From Spirochaetales bacterium (GTDB taxonomy: Bacteria > Spirochaetota > Spirochaetia > SZUA-6 > DRHE01): a stretch of DNA of 64,000 nt. The DNA is taken from contig JAUVWI010000007.1 of assembly GCA_030604195.1 (NCBI GenBank), positions 1 to 64,000 on the forward strand, in the 5' to 3' direction. The position numbers were made by a program, and so were the translations under genes. The notes below the pieces were generated by a model. That model was given only the letters and a program-made list of their open reading frames with translations. It was not told the origin of the DNA and ran no database searches. Below are positions 49,657-59,571 of the stretch, piece after piece; positions within the stretch are counted from its first letter, which is position 1, and each line of letters opens with the position of its first letter.

Positions 49657-50827
49657 AGCAATACTATTTGTTGACGATGATCGAGAAATACTTAACGCAC
49701 TGAAGCGCAACTTTTTCCGATCTGGATTTAAGATCCACCTGGCCGAGGGCGCGGAAGCCGGGCTCGAAATCCTTTCCAGGGAACCAGTCGACCTGGTCGT
49801 TTCAGATATGCGGATGCCCGGTATGAACGGCTACGATTTCCTGAAGGCTGTCTGTAAAGGATATCCGGATGTGCTGAGGGTGATCCTCAGCGGGTACACC
49901 GACAAAGATACGATCCTGAAATCGGTTATGGACGGAACCGCCTGCGCCTATATCACCAAGCCGTGGGATAACGAAGCTTTAGAGGCCTACCTGCGGCATC
50001 TCATCGAGATGCACGACGCAGCCCACAGCAAGCGGGTGTTAGAGAAGATAAGCAAGATCAGGGATGTTCCGGTCCTTCCAACAGTCTACTATAAGCTGAC
50101 CAGACTTATCCAGGAGGACAGGGAGCTCGATGAAATCAGGGAGACGATCGAAGAAGATCCCGGTTATACAGCCAAGATCCTGAATATAGCCAACGCCGCC
50201 TTCTTTGGCGGTAAAATAGGTTCCCTGAAACAGGCACTGATGATGATGGGCAGGGTGAATTTGATGAACCTCATCCTGTCTAGCTCAGTCTTCTCTATTT
50301 TCAAGGACGCCGGCTGTAAGACCCTGAACGTGGAGACGATCTGGAAACATTCCAATTTGACAAACAAGCTGCTCCAGCGTTTCTACTTTTTAACAAAACG
50401 TAAGAAAATACCGGATGAGCAGGCCACCGTGGGTTTGCTCCATGATATCGGTTATCTGTTTCTGATGAAGTACTATCCGGCTGAGATGCACAGGCTTGCA
50501 AAACTTAAGCAGGAGCCCGGAAATATACCGGTGACGGAGCGGGAGAAGGAGCTGATCGGGGTCTCTCATAGCGAGATCGGGGCTTACCTCCTGGATTACT
50601 GGAATTTGCCTGGCTATTTCAGCGAGGTTTGTCTGTATCACCACGAACCTTTTAATAAAAACGTACTGCATAAAGATATGGTCTACCTGGCCTATATCGC
50701 GGACGTTTATTCCTGGAAAGCTCTGGGAAAGATGAGAAACGAAACGTTGGACGGGCGGATCCCGGCAGCACTAAACCTCGACCCGGAGAGTTTAGAGAAG
50801 GTTGTTTCGCGGATAGAAAGTAAATAA
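49649..50827 (+). CDS. Response regulator with HDOD output domain
   Basis: ILFVDDDREILNALKRNFF…VVSDMRMPGMNGYDFL…KPW; VPVLPTVYYKLTRLIQED…DPGYTAKILNIANAAFFG…GLLHDIGYLFLMKYYP. Confidence 0.9.
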   Translation: MPKAILFVDDDREILNALKRNFFRSGFKIHLAEGAEAGLEILSREPVDLVVSDMRMPGMNGYDFLKAVCKGYPDVLRVILSGYTDKDTILKSVMDGTACAYITKPWDNEALEAYLRHLIEMHDAAHSKRVLEKISKIRDVPVLPTVYYKLTRLIQEDRELDEIRETIEEDPGYTAKILNIANAAFFGGKIGSLKQALMMMGRVNLMNLILSSSVFSIFKDAGCKTLNVETIWKHSNLTNKLLQRFYFLTKRKKIPDEQATVGLLHDIGYLFLMKYYPAEMHRLAKLKQEPGNIPVTEREKELIGVSHSEIGAYLLDYWNLPGYFSEVCLYHHEPFNKNVLHKDMVYLAYIADVYSWKALGKMRNETLDGRIPAALNLDPESLEKVVSRIESK

Positions 50828-50834
50828 CCGTACC

Positions 50835-51740
50835 ATGAACCACCCCAAATCACCAGCTAACTCCGCCGTCTGTTTCTTTGTTTCCGATCTTCACGGCCAT
50901 CGATCTAAATACGAAAAACTCTTTTCTGCTGTGGCCAATGAAAAGCCTACCGCTATATTCCTTGGCGGGGACCTGCTCCCTGCGGGTGGTGGCAGGGGAG
51001 GTGGCAGTGGTGGCCGGACAGTCGCAGATCACAGCAATTTCATAACTACCTTCCTGTTCCCTGAATTTTCAAGATTAAAGGAATATCTAGGGAAGTTTTA
51101 CCCGGAGGTTTTCCTGATCCTGGGCAATGATGATGTGCGAACACAGGAAGCACCAATCCTGGATGCAGCAACAAAAGGGGTGTGGCATTACCTGCACAAC
51201 CGCAAAGCAACCTGGCGGGATTTCCTGATCTTCGGCTACGCCTATGTTCCCCCTACGCCTTTCCGCTTAAAAGATTGGGAGCGCTACGATGTTTCACGCT
51301 ACGTGGATCCGGGGTGCATAGCCCCTGAACACGGCATTATCTCCCTGCCTGTTGCGGAAGATCAACTGAAATACGCCACAATCGCCCAGGATCTGGAAAA
51401 ATTATGCGGAAGCAGCGAGATGACCAATGCAATCCTTCTTTTCCATACTCCTCCCTATAAAACCAATCTCGACCACGTGGCTCTTGATGGCAAGATGATA
51501 GATCACGTTCCCCTGGATTTCCATATAGGAAGTATAGCGGTGAGAAGGTTTATTGAAGAACGCGGACCCTTAATTACTCTTCACGGCCATGCCCATGAAT
51601 CTGCCCGCCTTACCGGCAACTGGCAGGATAAAATCGGGCGCACCCGGGCTTTTTCAGCAGCCCATGACGGGCCGGAACTGGCCCTTGTTCGTTTTGACCC
51701 CTGCAATCCGGAAAACGCAGAGAGGGAGTTGATCAGATAG
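50835..51740 (+). CDS. Metallophosphoesterase
   Basis: FVSDLHGHRSKYEKLF…AIFLGGDLLP…LILGNDD…LHGHAHES. Confidence 0.88.
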   Translation: MNHPKSPANSAVCFFVSDLHGHRSKYEKLFSAVANEKPTAIFLGGDLLPAGGGRGGGSGGRTVADHSNFITTFLFPEFSRLKEYLGKFYPEVFLILGNDDVRTQEAPILDAATKGVWHYLHNRKATWRDFLIFGYAYVPPTPFRLKDWERYDVSRYVDPGCIAPEHGIISLPVAEDQLKYATIAQDLEKLCGSSEMTNAILLFHTPPYKTNLDHVALDGKMIDHVPLDFHIGSIAVRRFIEERGPLITLHGHAHESARLTGNWQDKIGRTRAFSAAHDGPELALVRFDPCNPENAERELIR

Positions 51741-54700
51741 CGCTCTTTAAGGGCAGAGGCCTGGCAGCGTCAGTTACCGCCCCGATCTTAACTGCATAGC
51801 TTGTTTTATTAGCTACATCTTCATCGGTAATAATATGTACATCCAACAGACCACTGGTTCTGTATCCTGTACGCAGATAATTCATTTCAGCTAAAGAAAG
51901 GCTCCAGCCCTCCAGCCAGAGGCAGAGATCTTTTTTCTGCTCTTCCGTGCCATGAAAGTGAACCAGAACATCTATATCACTGGCTGCACCGGCTGTGGCA
52001 TTCTTGGTGCTGCCCAGCAGATAAAAACCTCTTACTCCAAAACGGCGGCTATCCAGCTGGGAAGCGATAAGCTCCGCCATATGCAACCGCCAGCGCCAGT
52101 AGCTATTCCCGTGAGCTGTCGTGATTTCCTCTATTTCACCAGGCTCAATTGATATTTCCATATCCAGGCTGGAATCTGAAAGAAAACCCACTCCTTCTTC
52201 GAGATCACCATTCATCAGGATCTGCAGGGTAAATCCTTTAGAGGATTTATTCACATCAATTACCCTGATGGTATCGCTCAATTCTGAATATTCAGGCAGT
52301 AGATCGACCAGGATGTTATCCGCGCCCAGCAGAAACCTTGAATTGAATATTATACCATCTTCATCCGGATAAAGGGGCAGATAACGAATTGAGGCTTCCA
52401 CCAGGTCCTGAAAGAAGTGAGTGCCGAAAGAGAGCTCAGGGGTATAATTCCCCTTCTTACAGGCAATCTCTATTAGCATAGCTGTATTATTGATATCTGC
52501 ATAGGTTACATTAACTCCCATCTTGATATCACCCCGGCTGCCCCAGCGTCCCGGACCCATTAGAATAAACTGGCGCTTGGGCAGGATCTTATTGAGCATG
52601 CCCACGGCCCTGCCAACGTTCTTAAGATCCTCCAGGCTCCGCAGCCTGCTGTAAGCATTACAATCAATAAAAACAATATGAGTGATATTGGGCACAATCC
52701 CATTGGTCACAAACTTCCTTGCAGAAAAGACTATTTTTTCTTCAGGCAGATCTTTGGGCATGGGCGGAGCAGAGACATCCTTTGAATAGCTCTGCGGCCG
52801 GCACTGTAAAAGGTAAAGACTCTCACCGTTATGGGCAAATTCAATATCCACGGCTGTTCCCATTTTATCCTCGAGCAGCTTAAGTAGGGCACCGATCTGC
52901 TCGACAAAGGGAGTGCGGTTGATAATGCCGTGAAAAGTGACTACCAGATCATCACTGCTGAAATTAATGTTGAATTTGGAAGTGGGATTCTCGATATGGC
53001 CTTCAATATAGGTGGATAACATATGCTGGATCCCCGGTATTTCAGTTCCGAACTCTTTTAATAATTCGGTAATCTCAATGGTCTCAAATGAATTATTCTC
53101 CAGGTTAATCACATCGATCCTCTTGGCCGAATAACGCATCACTTCACCGGGAGAAACGTTTACCCTTAAGTTCGGCATACCAGGAGCAATTAACACCGGA
53201 TAATCATCGGTTACACGGTCAACCGCCCGTGTTCCCAGACCGGGCACCATGCGGATCAGACCATCCTCTTTCTTTATCCGGGGTGACCAGAAAAAATCAT
53301 TCCTGCTGAAGGCGACTCCGGCAAAAGCAGGGAAGAAATATCTGCCGACTTTAGTTCCCACTACCTCCTGGATCATAATCCCCATTTCTTCATTGAAATC
53401 AATCAACCCCCGGGCTGTCCGGTATTCAATAGGGTCAGGCGCAAAGGTTGAGGCATATACCTCGGCAACAGCATCGAGCAGGGCATTCAGCCGCTCCTCC
53501 TTGCTGCCCTGGTTGGCTAAAAAGAGGCTCTTGTATTTGCCGGAGAAAACAGCGCCGAATCTATCTTCTAAGAGACTCGAGCTGCGCACAATAATGGGAT
53601 GATCGCCGAAGTCCTCAATTGCCGTGGAAAGCCCTTTGATAACTTCAGGGAGAAAATTGGAATTCTTAAAGATCTGCACAATATTCAAATAGCTTAGATA
53701 TATCTCGTCAAGGCTCTTATATTTCTGCTCATTGATCTCTTCCAAGTTATTATAGTGCAGGAAATTGATCAGCCCGTCAGATGTCAGATACCAGGTCTTG
53801 GGAACCTTGAGATTCTTAAAGAGCTCTCTATATTCAGGAGATTTTGCCGCAATATGGGCGGCAAGAAATAAACCGGCGCTTTTTCCCCCCAGTTGGCCCT
53901 GGCTCTCGGCAGTAAAGACCATTTTCTGGCTCAAATCATAAAAATCACCCACCTCAATGAATTTTTTTGCGATATTTATGAACTCCAATTGATCGGCAAA
54001 AAATCTGCGGATAAGGGAGACGCGCATACCCTTTTCTATAGGATCAGAGAGCATTGCACCCTCCGCCTCGATATAATGGTAGCGGGTAAGAGCATCAATT
54101 ATATCGTTAAGCGTTGAGTTGGAGTTATCAATGACTTTAACTAAGAATCGCGACTTATCCTCCTGGACCCACTTCTGGATATTGGCGAGTATCTGCTCTT
54201 CATTCAATGATTTGGCAGCAACCCGGAATACTTCATGGCTGAGAGAGATGATCCTGTCGATTGTTTGTTTCTGGACCGGCCGGTTGACATCATCATCATC
54301 ACCGCGGCCGGTTGTTTTCCGGCTGAAACCGAATTTTTCAAGCAGCTTTTTTGCCTCCTTAATGCCATTCCAGCAGAGGTGGTAAAGCATTTTCTGTGAG
54401 ACATAGAGGAAAAGCTTCCTGTCCGACCGATCCAGCATATCGATGACCGCCCTTAATTCACTGCCTTTTTTTTCCGAAAGCTCCTCTTTTATTTCCTTCC
54501 ACTCTTTGAATACCTCTCTTAAGCTCTTCTGCAGTATGGTATGGCCTATTCGATCAGCGATGGTATCGATTAACTTTCGCTCCTCTTTAAGAAAGAAACC
54601 ACTATCGGTTGCGGGCGCCTCTTCAGAGTAGGAAACCGTTATCCTGCCCATAACCTTTTCCTGGGCAGCAATGTCCGCACTCAGAATCCAGGATGTCTCC

Positions 54701-54939
54701 CGGAAACCTGTGGAGCTGTATATCTGATCTTGATACTCTATCTTCACCTGGCAGATCTCCGGAAACTGCCAGCCCGCGGGAATGATCTCGATTACACCGG
54801 CAAACAATTCAGACAACTCGGCATCAGCATTGTTTAAGAGTTCTTCGATCTTATACAAACAGTTAAGCTCTTTTGCCCTTTCCTGCAAATCAGTAATCAG
54901 ATTATCAGCCCTTCTACCCGGCTTACCAGGATCTTTCAT
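51733..54939 (-). CDS. GAF-like sensor / PEP synthase-PPDK N-terminal (ATP-grasp) / nucleotidyltransferase fusion protein
   Basis: N-term LQERAKELNCLYKIEELL…AGWQFPEIC…FLKEERKLIDTIADRIG (GAF-like); GQLGGKSAGLFLA, HPIIVRSSSLLEDRFGAVFSGKYKSLFL, GVAFSRN (PPDK_N-like); C-term GFYLLGSTKNATAGAASDIDVLVHFHG (NT). Confidence 0.8.
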   Translation of the reverse strand: MKDPGKPGRRADNLITDLQERAKELNCLYKIEELLNNADAELSELFAGVIEIIPAGWQFPEICQVKIEYQDQIYSSTGFRETSWILSADIAAQEKVMGRITVSYSEEAPATDSGFFLKEERKLIDTIADRIGHTILQKSLREVFKEWKEIKEELSEKKGSELRAVIDMLDRSDRKLFLYVSQKMLYHLCWNGIKEAKKLLEKFGFSRKTTGRGDDDDVNRPVQKQTIDRIISLSHEVFRVAAKSLNEEQILANIQKWVQEDKSRFLVKVIDNSNSTLNDIIDALTRYHYIEAEGAMLSDPIEKGMRVSLIRRFFADQLEFINIAKKFIEVGDFYDLSQKMVFTAESQGQLGGKSAGLFLAAHIAAKSPEYRELFKNLKVPKTWYLTSDGLINFLHYNNLEEINEQKYKSLDEIYLSYLNIVQIFKNSNFLPEVIKGLSTAIEDFGDHPIIVRSSSLLEDRFGAVFSGKYKSLFLANQGSKEERLNALLDAVAEVYASTFAPDPIEYRTARGLIDFNEEMGIMIQEVVGTKVGRYFFPAFAGVAFSRNDFFWSPRIKKEDGLIRMVPGLGTRAVDRVTDDYPVLIAPGMPNLRVNVSPGEVMRYSAKRIDVINLENNSFETIEITELLKEFGTEIPGIQHMLSTYIEGHIENPTSKFNINFSSDDLVVTFHGIINRTPFVEQIGALLKLLEDKMGTAVDIEFAHNGESLYLLQCRPQSYSKDVSAPPMPKDLPEEKIVFSARKFVTNGIVPNITHIVFIDCNAYSRLRSLEDLKNVGRAVGMLNKILPKRQFILMGPGRWGSRGDIKMGVNVTYADINNTAMLIEIACKKGNYTPELSFGTHFFQDLVEASIRYLPLYPDEDGIIFNSRFLLGADNILVDLLPEYSELSDTIRVIDVNKSSKGFTLQILMNGDLEEGVGFLSDSSLDMEISIEPGEIEEITTAHGNSYWRWRLHMAELIASQLDSRRFGVRGFYLLGSTKNATAGAASDIDVLVHFHGTEEQKKDLCLWLEGWSLSLAEMNYLRTGYRTSGLLDVHIITDEDVANKTSYAVKIGAVTDAARPLPLKSAI

Positions 54940-56687
54940 TTGAAAATCACCCCCATTCCTCTTTTCCCATCGACCTTCACCTTGAGCGGCAATTTAAGGT
55001 GTACATGTTTCAGGAACTCACCTTCAGCTGCGACCTGCCGGCTGTCCAGCCACTCCCAATCGATCTGGTATTCATCAGAGTATTCCAGGGAAAAGTAATA
55101 TATACCCAGGTTGGATATATTATGGAAAAAATGAGCTCCCTGGCTGAGATCAATGGCCATTTCCGGCAGGGTACATTCCACAATTGCTTTGGCGCCGCAA
55201 ATCTGGGACCAATCAACCGGTATTCCCAACCAGTCATCTGAGCTCCCCCATCTGCCGAAACCGATAAGCAGGTAGGGCCGCCCCTCTTCTATTAGCTGCC
55301 GGTTTAAAGCCTCTACCTCTGCGGCCATTGCCCGGGAATATTTTATGTCAAAACTATCCGGTTTCAAATAAACAACATCCTCTATTGTAGCCAATGTCCC
55401 ATTGCCCAGCACTCTCTCTGAGGCAACCAGCACTGTGTTGTTTTTCAGCTCTTCCTTCTCAATATTAACAGACTCTTCAGATATTTTCAGGGGCCTTACC
55501 TGTAAAAAACCAAAACGGGCCGGTCTGCCGGAGCGCGGATCAAAGGTCATGGCAAACTCAATTTCCACTTTATGGCCGTAGCTCTTTTCACTCAGATCAA
55601 GCAGTATTAACAGCAGCTCATTCAAAGGCAGTATCTCTGCCTGCAGTATGGGTGCAAAGGTAATAATCCGCGGTCCTTTGCCGGCTGTTCCAATGTTTAC
55701 CCGGTCCGATTGTATATCATAGGTTGAGGCTATATACGGTAAGACCTCATCATATTCAGCATCCGTAAGATCCAGGTTCAGCAGGTATTCAGCTTCATTA
55801 ATCGGATCATAGGGCGGCGGTTTGCCCGTATTCACCGCCCAGAAATTTTTCTGGGTGGATTTTAAAAGATCACCTGTTGATTTATAAGGCGGATTCAGAC
55901 GGGGAAAGCGGGGAGAATAAAACCAGACCAAACCCCCATCCACAATTTTCTTACCCAATCCTAATGCCAGATTAACTACCCCGTCTTCCGGTTTGGCATA
56001 GCTTAAAGGATAAAAGTTATAGGAACGGGCCACACCGGATATATTGGGATAAAAGCGCCGGCCATGAGCCAGGCCCACGATTTCCTGGATGATAACCGCC
56101 ATTTTTTCCTGCTCAATACTATGGCCGGCAGCTTTCATATAATCCCGGGCACTCTTGAAAAAGGTGGAGGCATAAACAAATTTGACTGCCTCCACAAATC
56201 TGCGAAACCTGGTATCAGTATCGCACTGGTTATTGGGGATCATCTTGGTCCCATATACCCCGGCAAAGGGGGAGCTGGCCGCATCTTCCAGCAGGCTGGA
56301 AGATCTGATTGCCAATGGTACCCGCACCCGGGCAATCAACGCCCTTAAGTCACCGATCATCTCCGCCGGAAGATCCGCCTTTTGAAAATGGCAGGCAATA
56401 TGATCATCGCTTAAGTCTGAGGCAACAATTTCATATAGATCATTCTGCTCCATGAAGCGATCAAAGAAATGAGTGGTGATTACCGTCATGGTAGGGATAT
56501 TGATTATGATATCATGAAAGCGGTTTTCCTGGAACTGAGCTGCAAGGGTATCCCTGATCAAGGCCAATCCTTGAGCTTTACCTCCCAGACTGCCGGCACC
56601 TATGCGGGTAAAGCCCTCCCAGCCGTTAATAAAATTACGGTTAAAAGGCGGTATTTCCTTTGCTAATCCGTAGTCCGCCATGGACAC
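54936..56687 (-). CDS. PEP synthase/PPDK N-terminal domain protein (stand-alone)
   Basis: RIGAGSLGGKAQGLALIRDTLA, VPLAIRSSSLLEDAASSPFAGVYGTKMI, GFGRWGSSDDWLGIPV…SQGAHFFHNISNLGIYYFSL; ATGA overlap with 51733..54939. Confidence 0.82.
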   Translation of the reverse strand: MSMADYGLAKEIPPFNRNFINGWEGFTRIGAGSLGGKAQGLALIRDTLAAQFQENRFHDIIINIPTMTVITTHFFDRFMEQNDLYEIVASDLSDDHIACHFQKADLPAEMIGDLRALIARVRVPLAIRSSSLLEDAASSPFAGVYGTKMIPNNQCDTDTRFRRFVEAVKFVYASTFFKSARDYMKAAGHSIEQEKMAVIIQEIVGLAHGRRFYPNISGVARSYNFYPLSYAKPEDGVVNLALGLGKKIVDGGLVWFYSPRFPRLNPPYKSTGDLLKSTQKNFWAVNTGKPPPYDPINEAEYLLNLDLTDAEYDEVLPYIASTYDIQSDRVNIGTAGKGPRIITFAPILQAEILPLNELLLILLDLSEKSYGHKVEIEFAMTFDPRSGRPARFGFLQVRPLKISEESVNIEKEELKNNTVLVASERVLGNGTLATIEDVVYLKPDSFDIKYSRAMAAEVEALNRQLIEEGRPYLLIGFGRWGSSDDWLGIPVDWSQICGAKAIVECTLPEMAIDLSQGAHFFHNISNLGIYYFSLEYSDEYQIDWEWLDSRQVAAEGEFLKHVHLKLPLKVKVDGKRGMGVIFK

Positions 56688-56696
56688 TTACTAAAG

Positions 56697-57983
56697 TTAC
56701 ACCCAGCCGCGATTTTTACTGGCCCTGGCCACCCGGTCAATTGCAATTACATACGCGGCATCACGCATATATAGTTTATTTTTTTTAGCCATCTCACTGG
56801 TAGCCATGAAAGCAGCTGTCATCTTGGTGTCCAGCTTGCCTAAAACCTCATCCTTTTCCCAATAGTAGTTCATGTTGCTCTGAACCTGTTCAAAATAACT
56901 GCAGGTAACACCCCCGGCATTAGCCAGGAAGTCGGGAATAAGGAAAATACCCTTCTCCTTGATAACTTCATCAGCCTCAATGGTAGTGGGCCCGTTAGCC
57001 CCTTCAGCAATAAGCTTGACCCTTTTGTTGATCGTATTCACACTCTCTGCGTTAATCTCGTTTTCTAAAGCCGCCGGGATCAGGATATCCACCTCCTGCT
57101 CAAGCCAGGCCCCCCCGGGGAGCGCTTCATAGCCCAGTTCTTTTGCCTTCTCCTGGTTAATACTACCGAAGCTGTCCGTAATGGGCAAGAGCTCCCCCAG
57201 ATCGATCCCGTCCGCTTTTTTATAGGTAAATGACTTTTGCTTTTCCTGGTCCCAGCAGGATACACACAATACTTTACCCCCTATCCGGATAAATAACTCT
57301 ACGGCATGTTGCGCCACATTACCGAAACCCTGAACCGCGGCCACGGTTCCCTCCGGCTTTATACCCATTTCTTTCAAAGCTTCCCTGACGGTGAATATCA
57401 ATCCATAACCCGTAGCTTCCGTCCTGCCCAACGAACCTCCCATGTCCACCGGTTTGCCGGTGATAAAGCCGGGATACCTGGCGCCATGTATAGTTTCATA
57501 CTCATCGAGCATCCAGAGCATATGTTGAGCATTGGTCATTACATCGGGAGCCGGTACATCGGAAAGTGGTCCCACATTCCTGGCCAGTTGTCTTACCCAG
57601 CCGCGGCAGAGGAGTTCCTGCTCCCGCAAGCTTAAATTATGGGGATCACAGATTACACCGCCCTTTCCTCCGCCCAGAGGAATATCAACTACCGCGCATT
57701 TCCAGGTCATCCACATGGCCAGGGCACGCACCGTATCGATTGTCTCCTGGGGATGAAAACGAATACCTCCCTTTCCCGGTCCCCTGGCATCATTATGCAG
57801 AACCCGAAAACCCCGGAATATCTTCTTCCCGCCGTCATCCATATGTACCGGAATACTGAAGTGGTACTCCCGCAGACTGTTCCTCAACAAATCACTGGTT
57901 GCCTGATCCAGCTCAAGCATCTCGGCCACCTTGTCAAACTGATCCTGGGCTGTTTTGTAGGGATTGTAATCTTTAGCTGCCAT
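56697..57983 (-). CDS. gdhA: Glu/Leu/Phe/Val dehydrogenase (glutamate dehydrogenase)
   Basis: GFRVLHNDARGPGKGGIRFHPQETIDTVRALAMWMTWKCAVVDIPLGGGKGGV…PAPDVMTNAQHMLWMLDEY…AVQGFGNVAQHAVEL. Confidence 0.95.
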   Translation of the reverse strand: MAAKDYNPYKTAQDQFDKVAEMLELDQATSDLLRNSLREYHFSIPVHMDDGGKKIFRGFRVLHNDARGPGKGGIRFHPQETIDTVRALAMWMTWKCAVVDIPLGGGKGGVICDPHNLSLREQELLCRGWVRQLARNVGPLSDVPAPDVMTNAQHMLWMLDEYETIHGARYPGFITGKPVDMGGSLGRTEATGYGLIFTVREALKEMGIKPEGTVAAVQGFGNVAQHAVELFIRIGGKVLCVSCWDQEKQKSFTYKKADGIDLGELLPITDSFGSINQEKAKELGYEALPGGAWLEQEVDILIPAALENEINAESVNTINKRVKLIAEGANGPTTIEADEVIKEKGIFLIPDFLANAGGVTCSYFEQVQSNMNYYWEKDEVLGKLDTKMTAAFMATSEMAKKNKLYMRDAAYVIAIDRVARASKNRGWV

Positions 57984-58012
57984 TTCTTCCGCTCCTTCTA
58001 AATTAATTAGTA

Positions 58013-59530
58013 TTAAGAGGTTGACCGGGCCTTATTTCCCGAAAGATTTCCCAAACCCCTCCCCGGGGTTACCCGGTACCGACGAAACCCTTTTTCAACC
58101 ACGGTCAAACTGCCCGATTTTACCATTGCTGATATCGCCATTTCAATAGCGATATCGTCCCACTCCTTTAATATACCAAAACAGTCGAGTCTGTCAAAAC
58201 CACGGCGCAGCAAATCGCTGCGCCTCCTGCCGGCCAGGATCATGGCAAGCTCCCGCAGAGTAAATAATCGTTTATACCTCTTTACCAGGGACAAAATTTC
58301 TTTAAATCCTTCCGGTACTGTTACAGCCTCACCGCTGCACACATCACACCCCGAGCAGGCAACCTCTTCCTTACCTAAAATTGAAAGCAATTTTGTGCGC
58401 CGGCACTGCTCCGCGCTCGGCCATTTCCCTTCCCCAGGGTTGAACCCGCCGGCATATTCTACTACCTGCCGGCAGCGCTCTCGCTCCAGAATGCTATGCT
58501 CTTTATTCCCTTCTATACCGGCCAACAGATCCCGCGCATCCGGAATAGAGTAGAAAAGAATAGAGCGGGCCGGCTTACCATCTCTGCCGCCCCGGCCTGA
58601 TTGCTGCAGGTAGGATTCAATTGAACGCGGCAGATCAATATGTATGATGGTCCGAATATCCGCTTTATCGATTCCCATGCCATAGGCTGACGTAGCGGTG
58701 AGAATAGCGCTATCTGAACCCATAAACCACGCCTCTACATTGTTTCTTTCATTCAGATCCAATCCGGCATGATAAAAAAGAATCTTCTCTTCGGGCATTT
58801 TTTCAATTAGATAACGGGCACATGCCTCTGCACCCTTCCTGGTACGGGAAAAGAGCAGTATTGGCCTTTTCTCCTCTTTAGCAAGGCGGCCCAAGGCCCT
58901 GGCAGTGGATATTACGGGCAGAATCGAATAGCTGATATTGGGTCTGTCAGGGGTATCTATTACCCTGCTTACCATTCTGCCGCTAAAAAGAGCTTTACGG
59001 ATATCCGCGAGTACCCTCTCTGAAGCCGTAGCGGTAAAAGCGCTTAAAAGGGGAATTTTCAACTCTTCAGCCACCTGGCCGATTTTCAGGTAATCCGGAC
59101 GAAAGCTCGGCCCCCACTCCGAAATACAATGGGCTTCATCCACCACCAGATGTGCAATCTTGAGATCCTTTAGAGGTTTTTTTAAGGAGGGTGAAAGAAG
59201 CGCTTCCGGAGTTGCATAAAGCAAACCCATTCCGCCCTTCCTCAAATGCGCAAATATCCGCTCACGTTCCTCGGGACTCTGCCCTCCCCGGATAACCCCT
59301 GCCCTTACATTGATATTTTCAAGGCGCTTTATTTGATCCTGTAAAAGGGATAGCAGCGGCACAACGACCAGTGTCACTCCCTTTAAAACTAAAGAGGGAA
59401 GCAGAAAACAGAGTGATTTGCCGCTGCCTGTGGGCAACACTACTATCTGGTTAATACCTTCTAGAATATTGGAAATAACAAAACGCTGTATCGGGTAAAG
59501 ATAGGTAACCGCAAATCTTTCCCGGGCCAA
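58013..59530 (-). CDS. recQ: RecQ-family ATP-dependent DNA helicase
   Basis: VVLPTGSGKSLCFLLP, VVDEAHCISEWGPSFRPDYLKI, SAFTATAS, QQSGRGGRDGKPA, CSGCDVCSG. Confidence 0.9.
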   Translation of the reverse strand: MARERFAVTYLYPIQRFVISNILEGINQIVVLPTGSGKSLCFLLPSLVLKGVTLVVVPLLSLLQDQIKRLENINVRAGVIRGGQSPEERERIFAHLRKGGMGLLYATPEALLSPSLKKPLKDLKIAHLVVDEAHCISEWGPSFRPDYLKIGQVAEELKIPLLSAFTATASERVLADIRKALFSGRMVSRVIDTPDRPNISYSILPVISTARALGRLAKEEKRPILLFSRTRKGAEACARYLIEKMPEEKILFYHAGLDLNERNNVEAWFMGSDSAILTATSAYGMGIDKADIRTIIHIDLPRSIESYLQQSGRGGRDGKPARSILFYSIPDARDLLAGIEGNKEHSILERERCRQVVEYAGGFNPGEGKWPSAEQCRRTKLLSILGKEEVACSGCDVCSGEAVTVPEGFKEILSLVKRYKRLFTLRELAMILAGRRRSDLLRRGFDRLDCFGILKEWDDIAIEMAISAMVKSGSLTVVEKGFRRYRVTPGRGLGNLSGNKARSTS

Positions 59531-59571
59531 TCTGTTTATCGGATCCGAAAAGTTCAGTTCCGTAACAACGG

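Noticed and set aside
51733-56687. Calling the two PPDK-N-like genes phosphoenolpyruvate synthase (ppsA)
   Set aside because: No phosphohistidine (TSHAAI) or PEP-binding barrel domain is visible in either protein.
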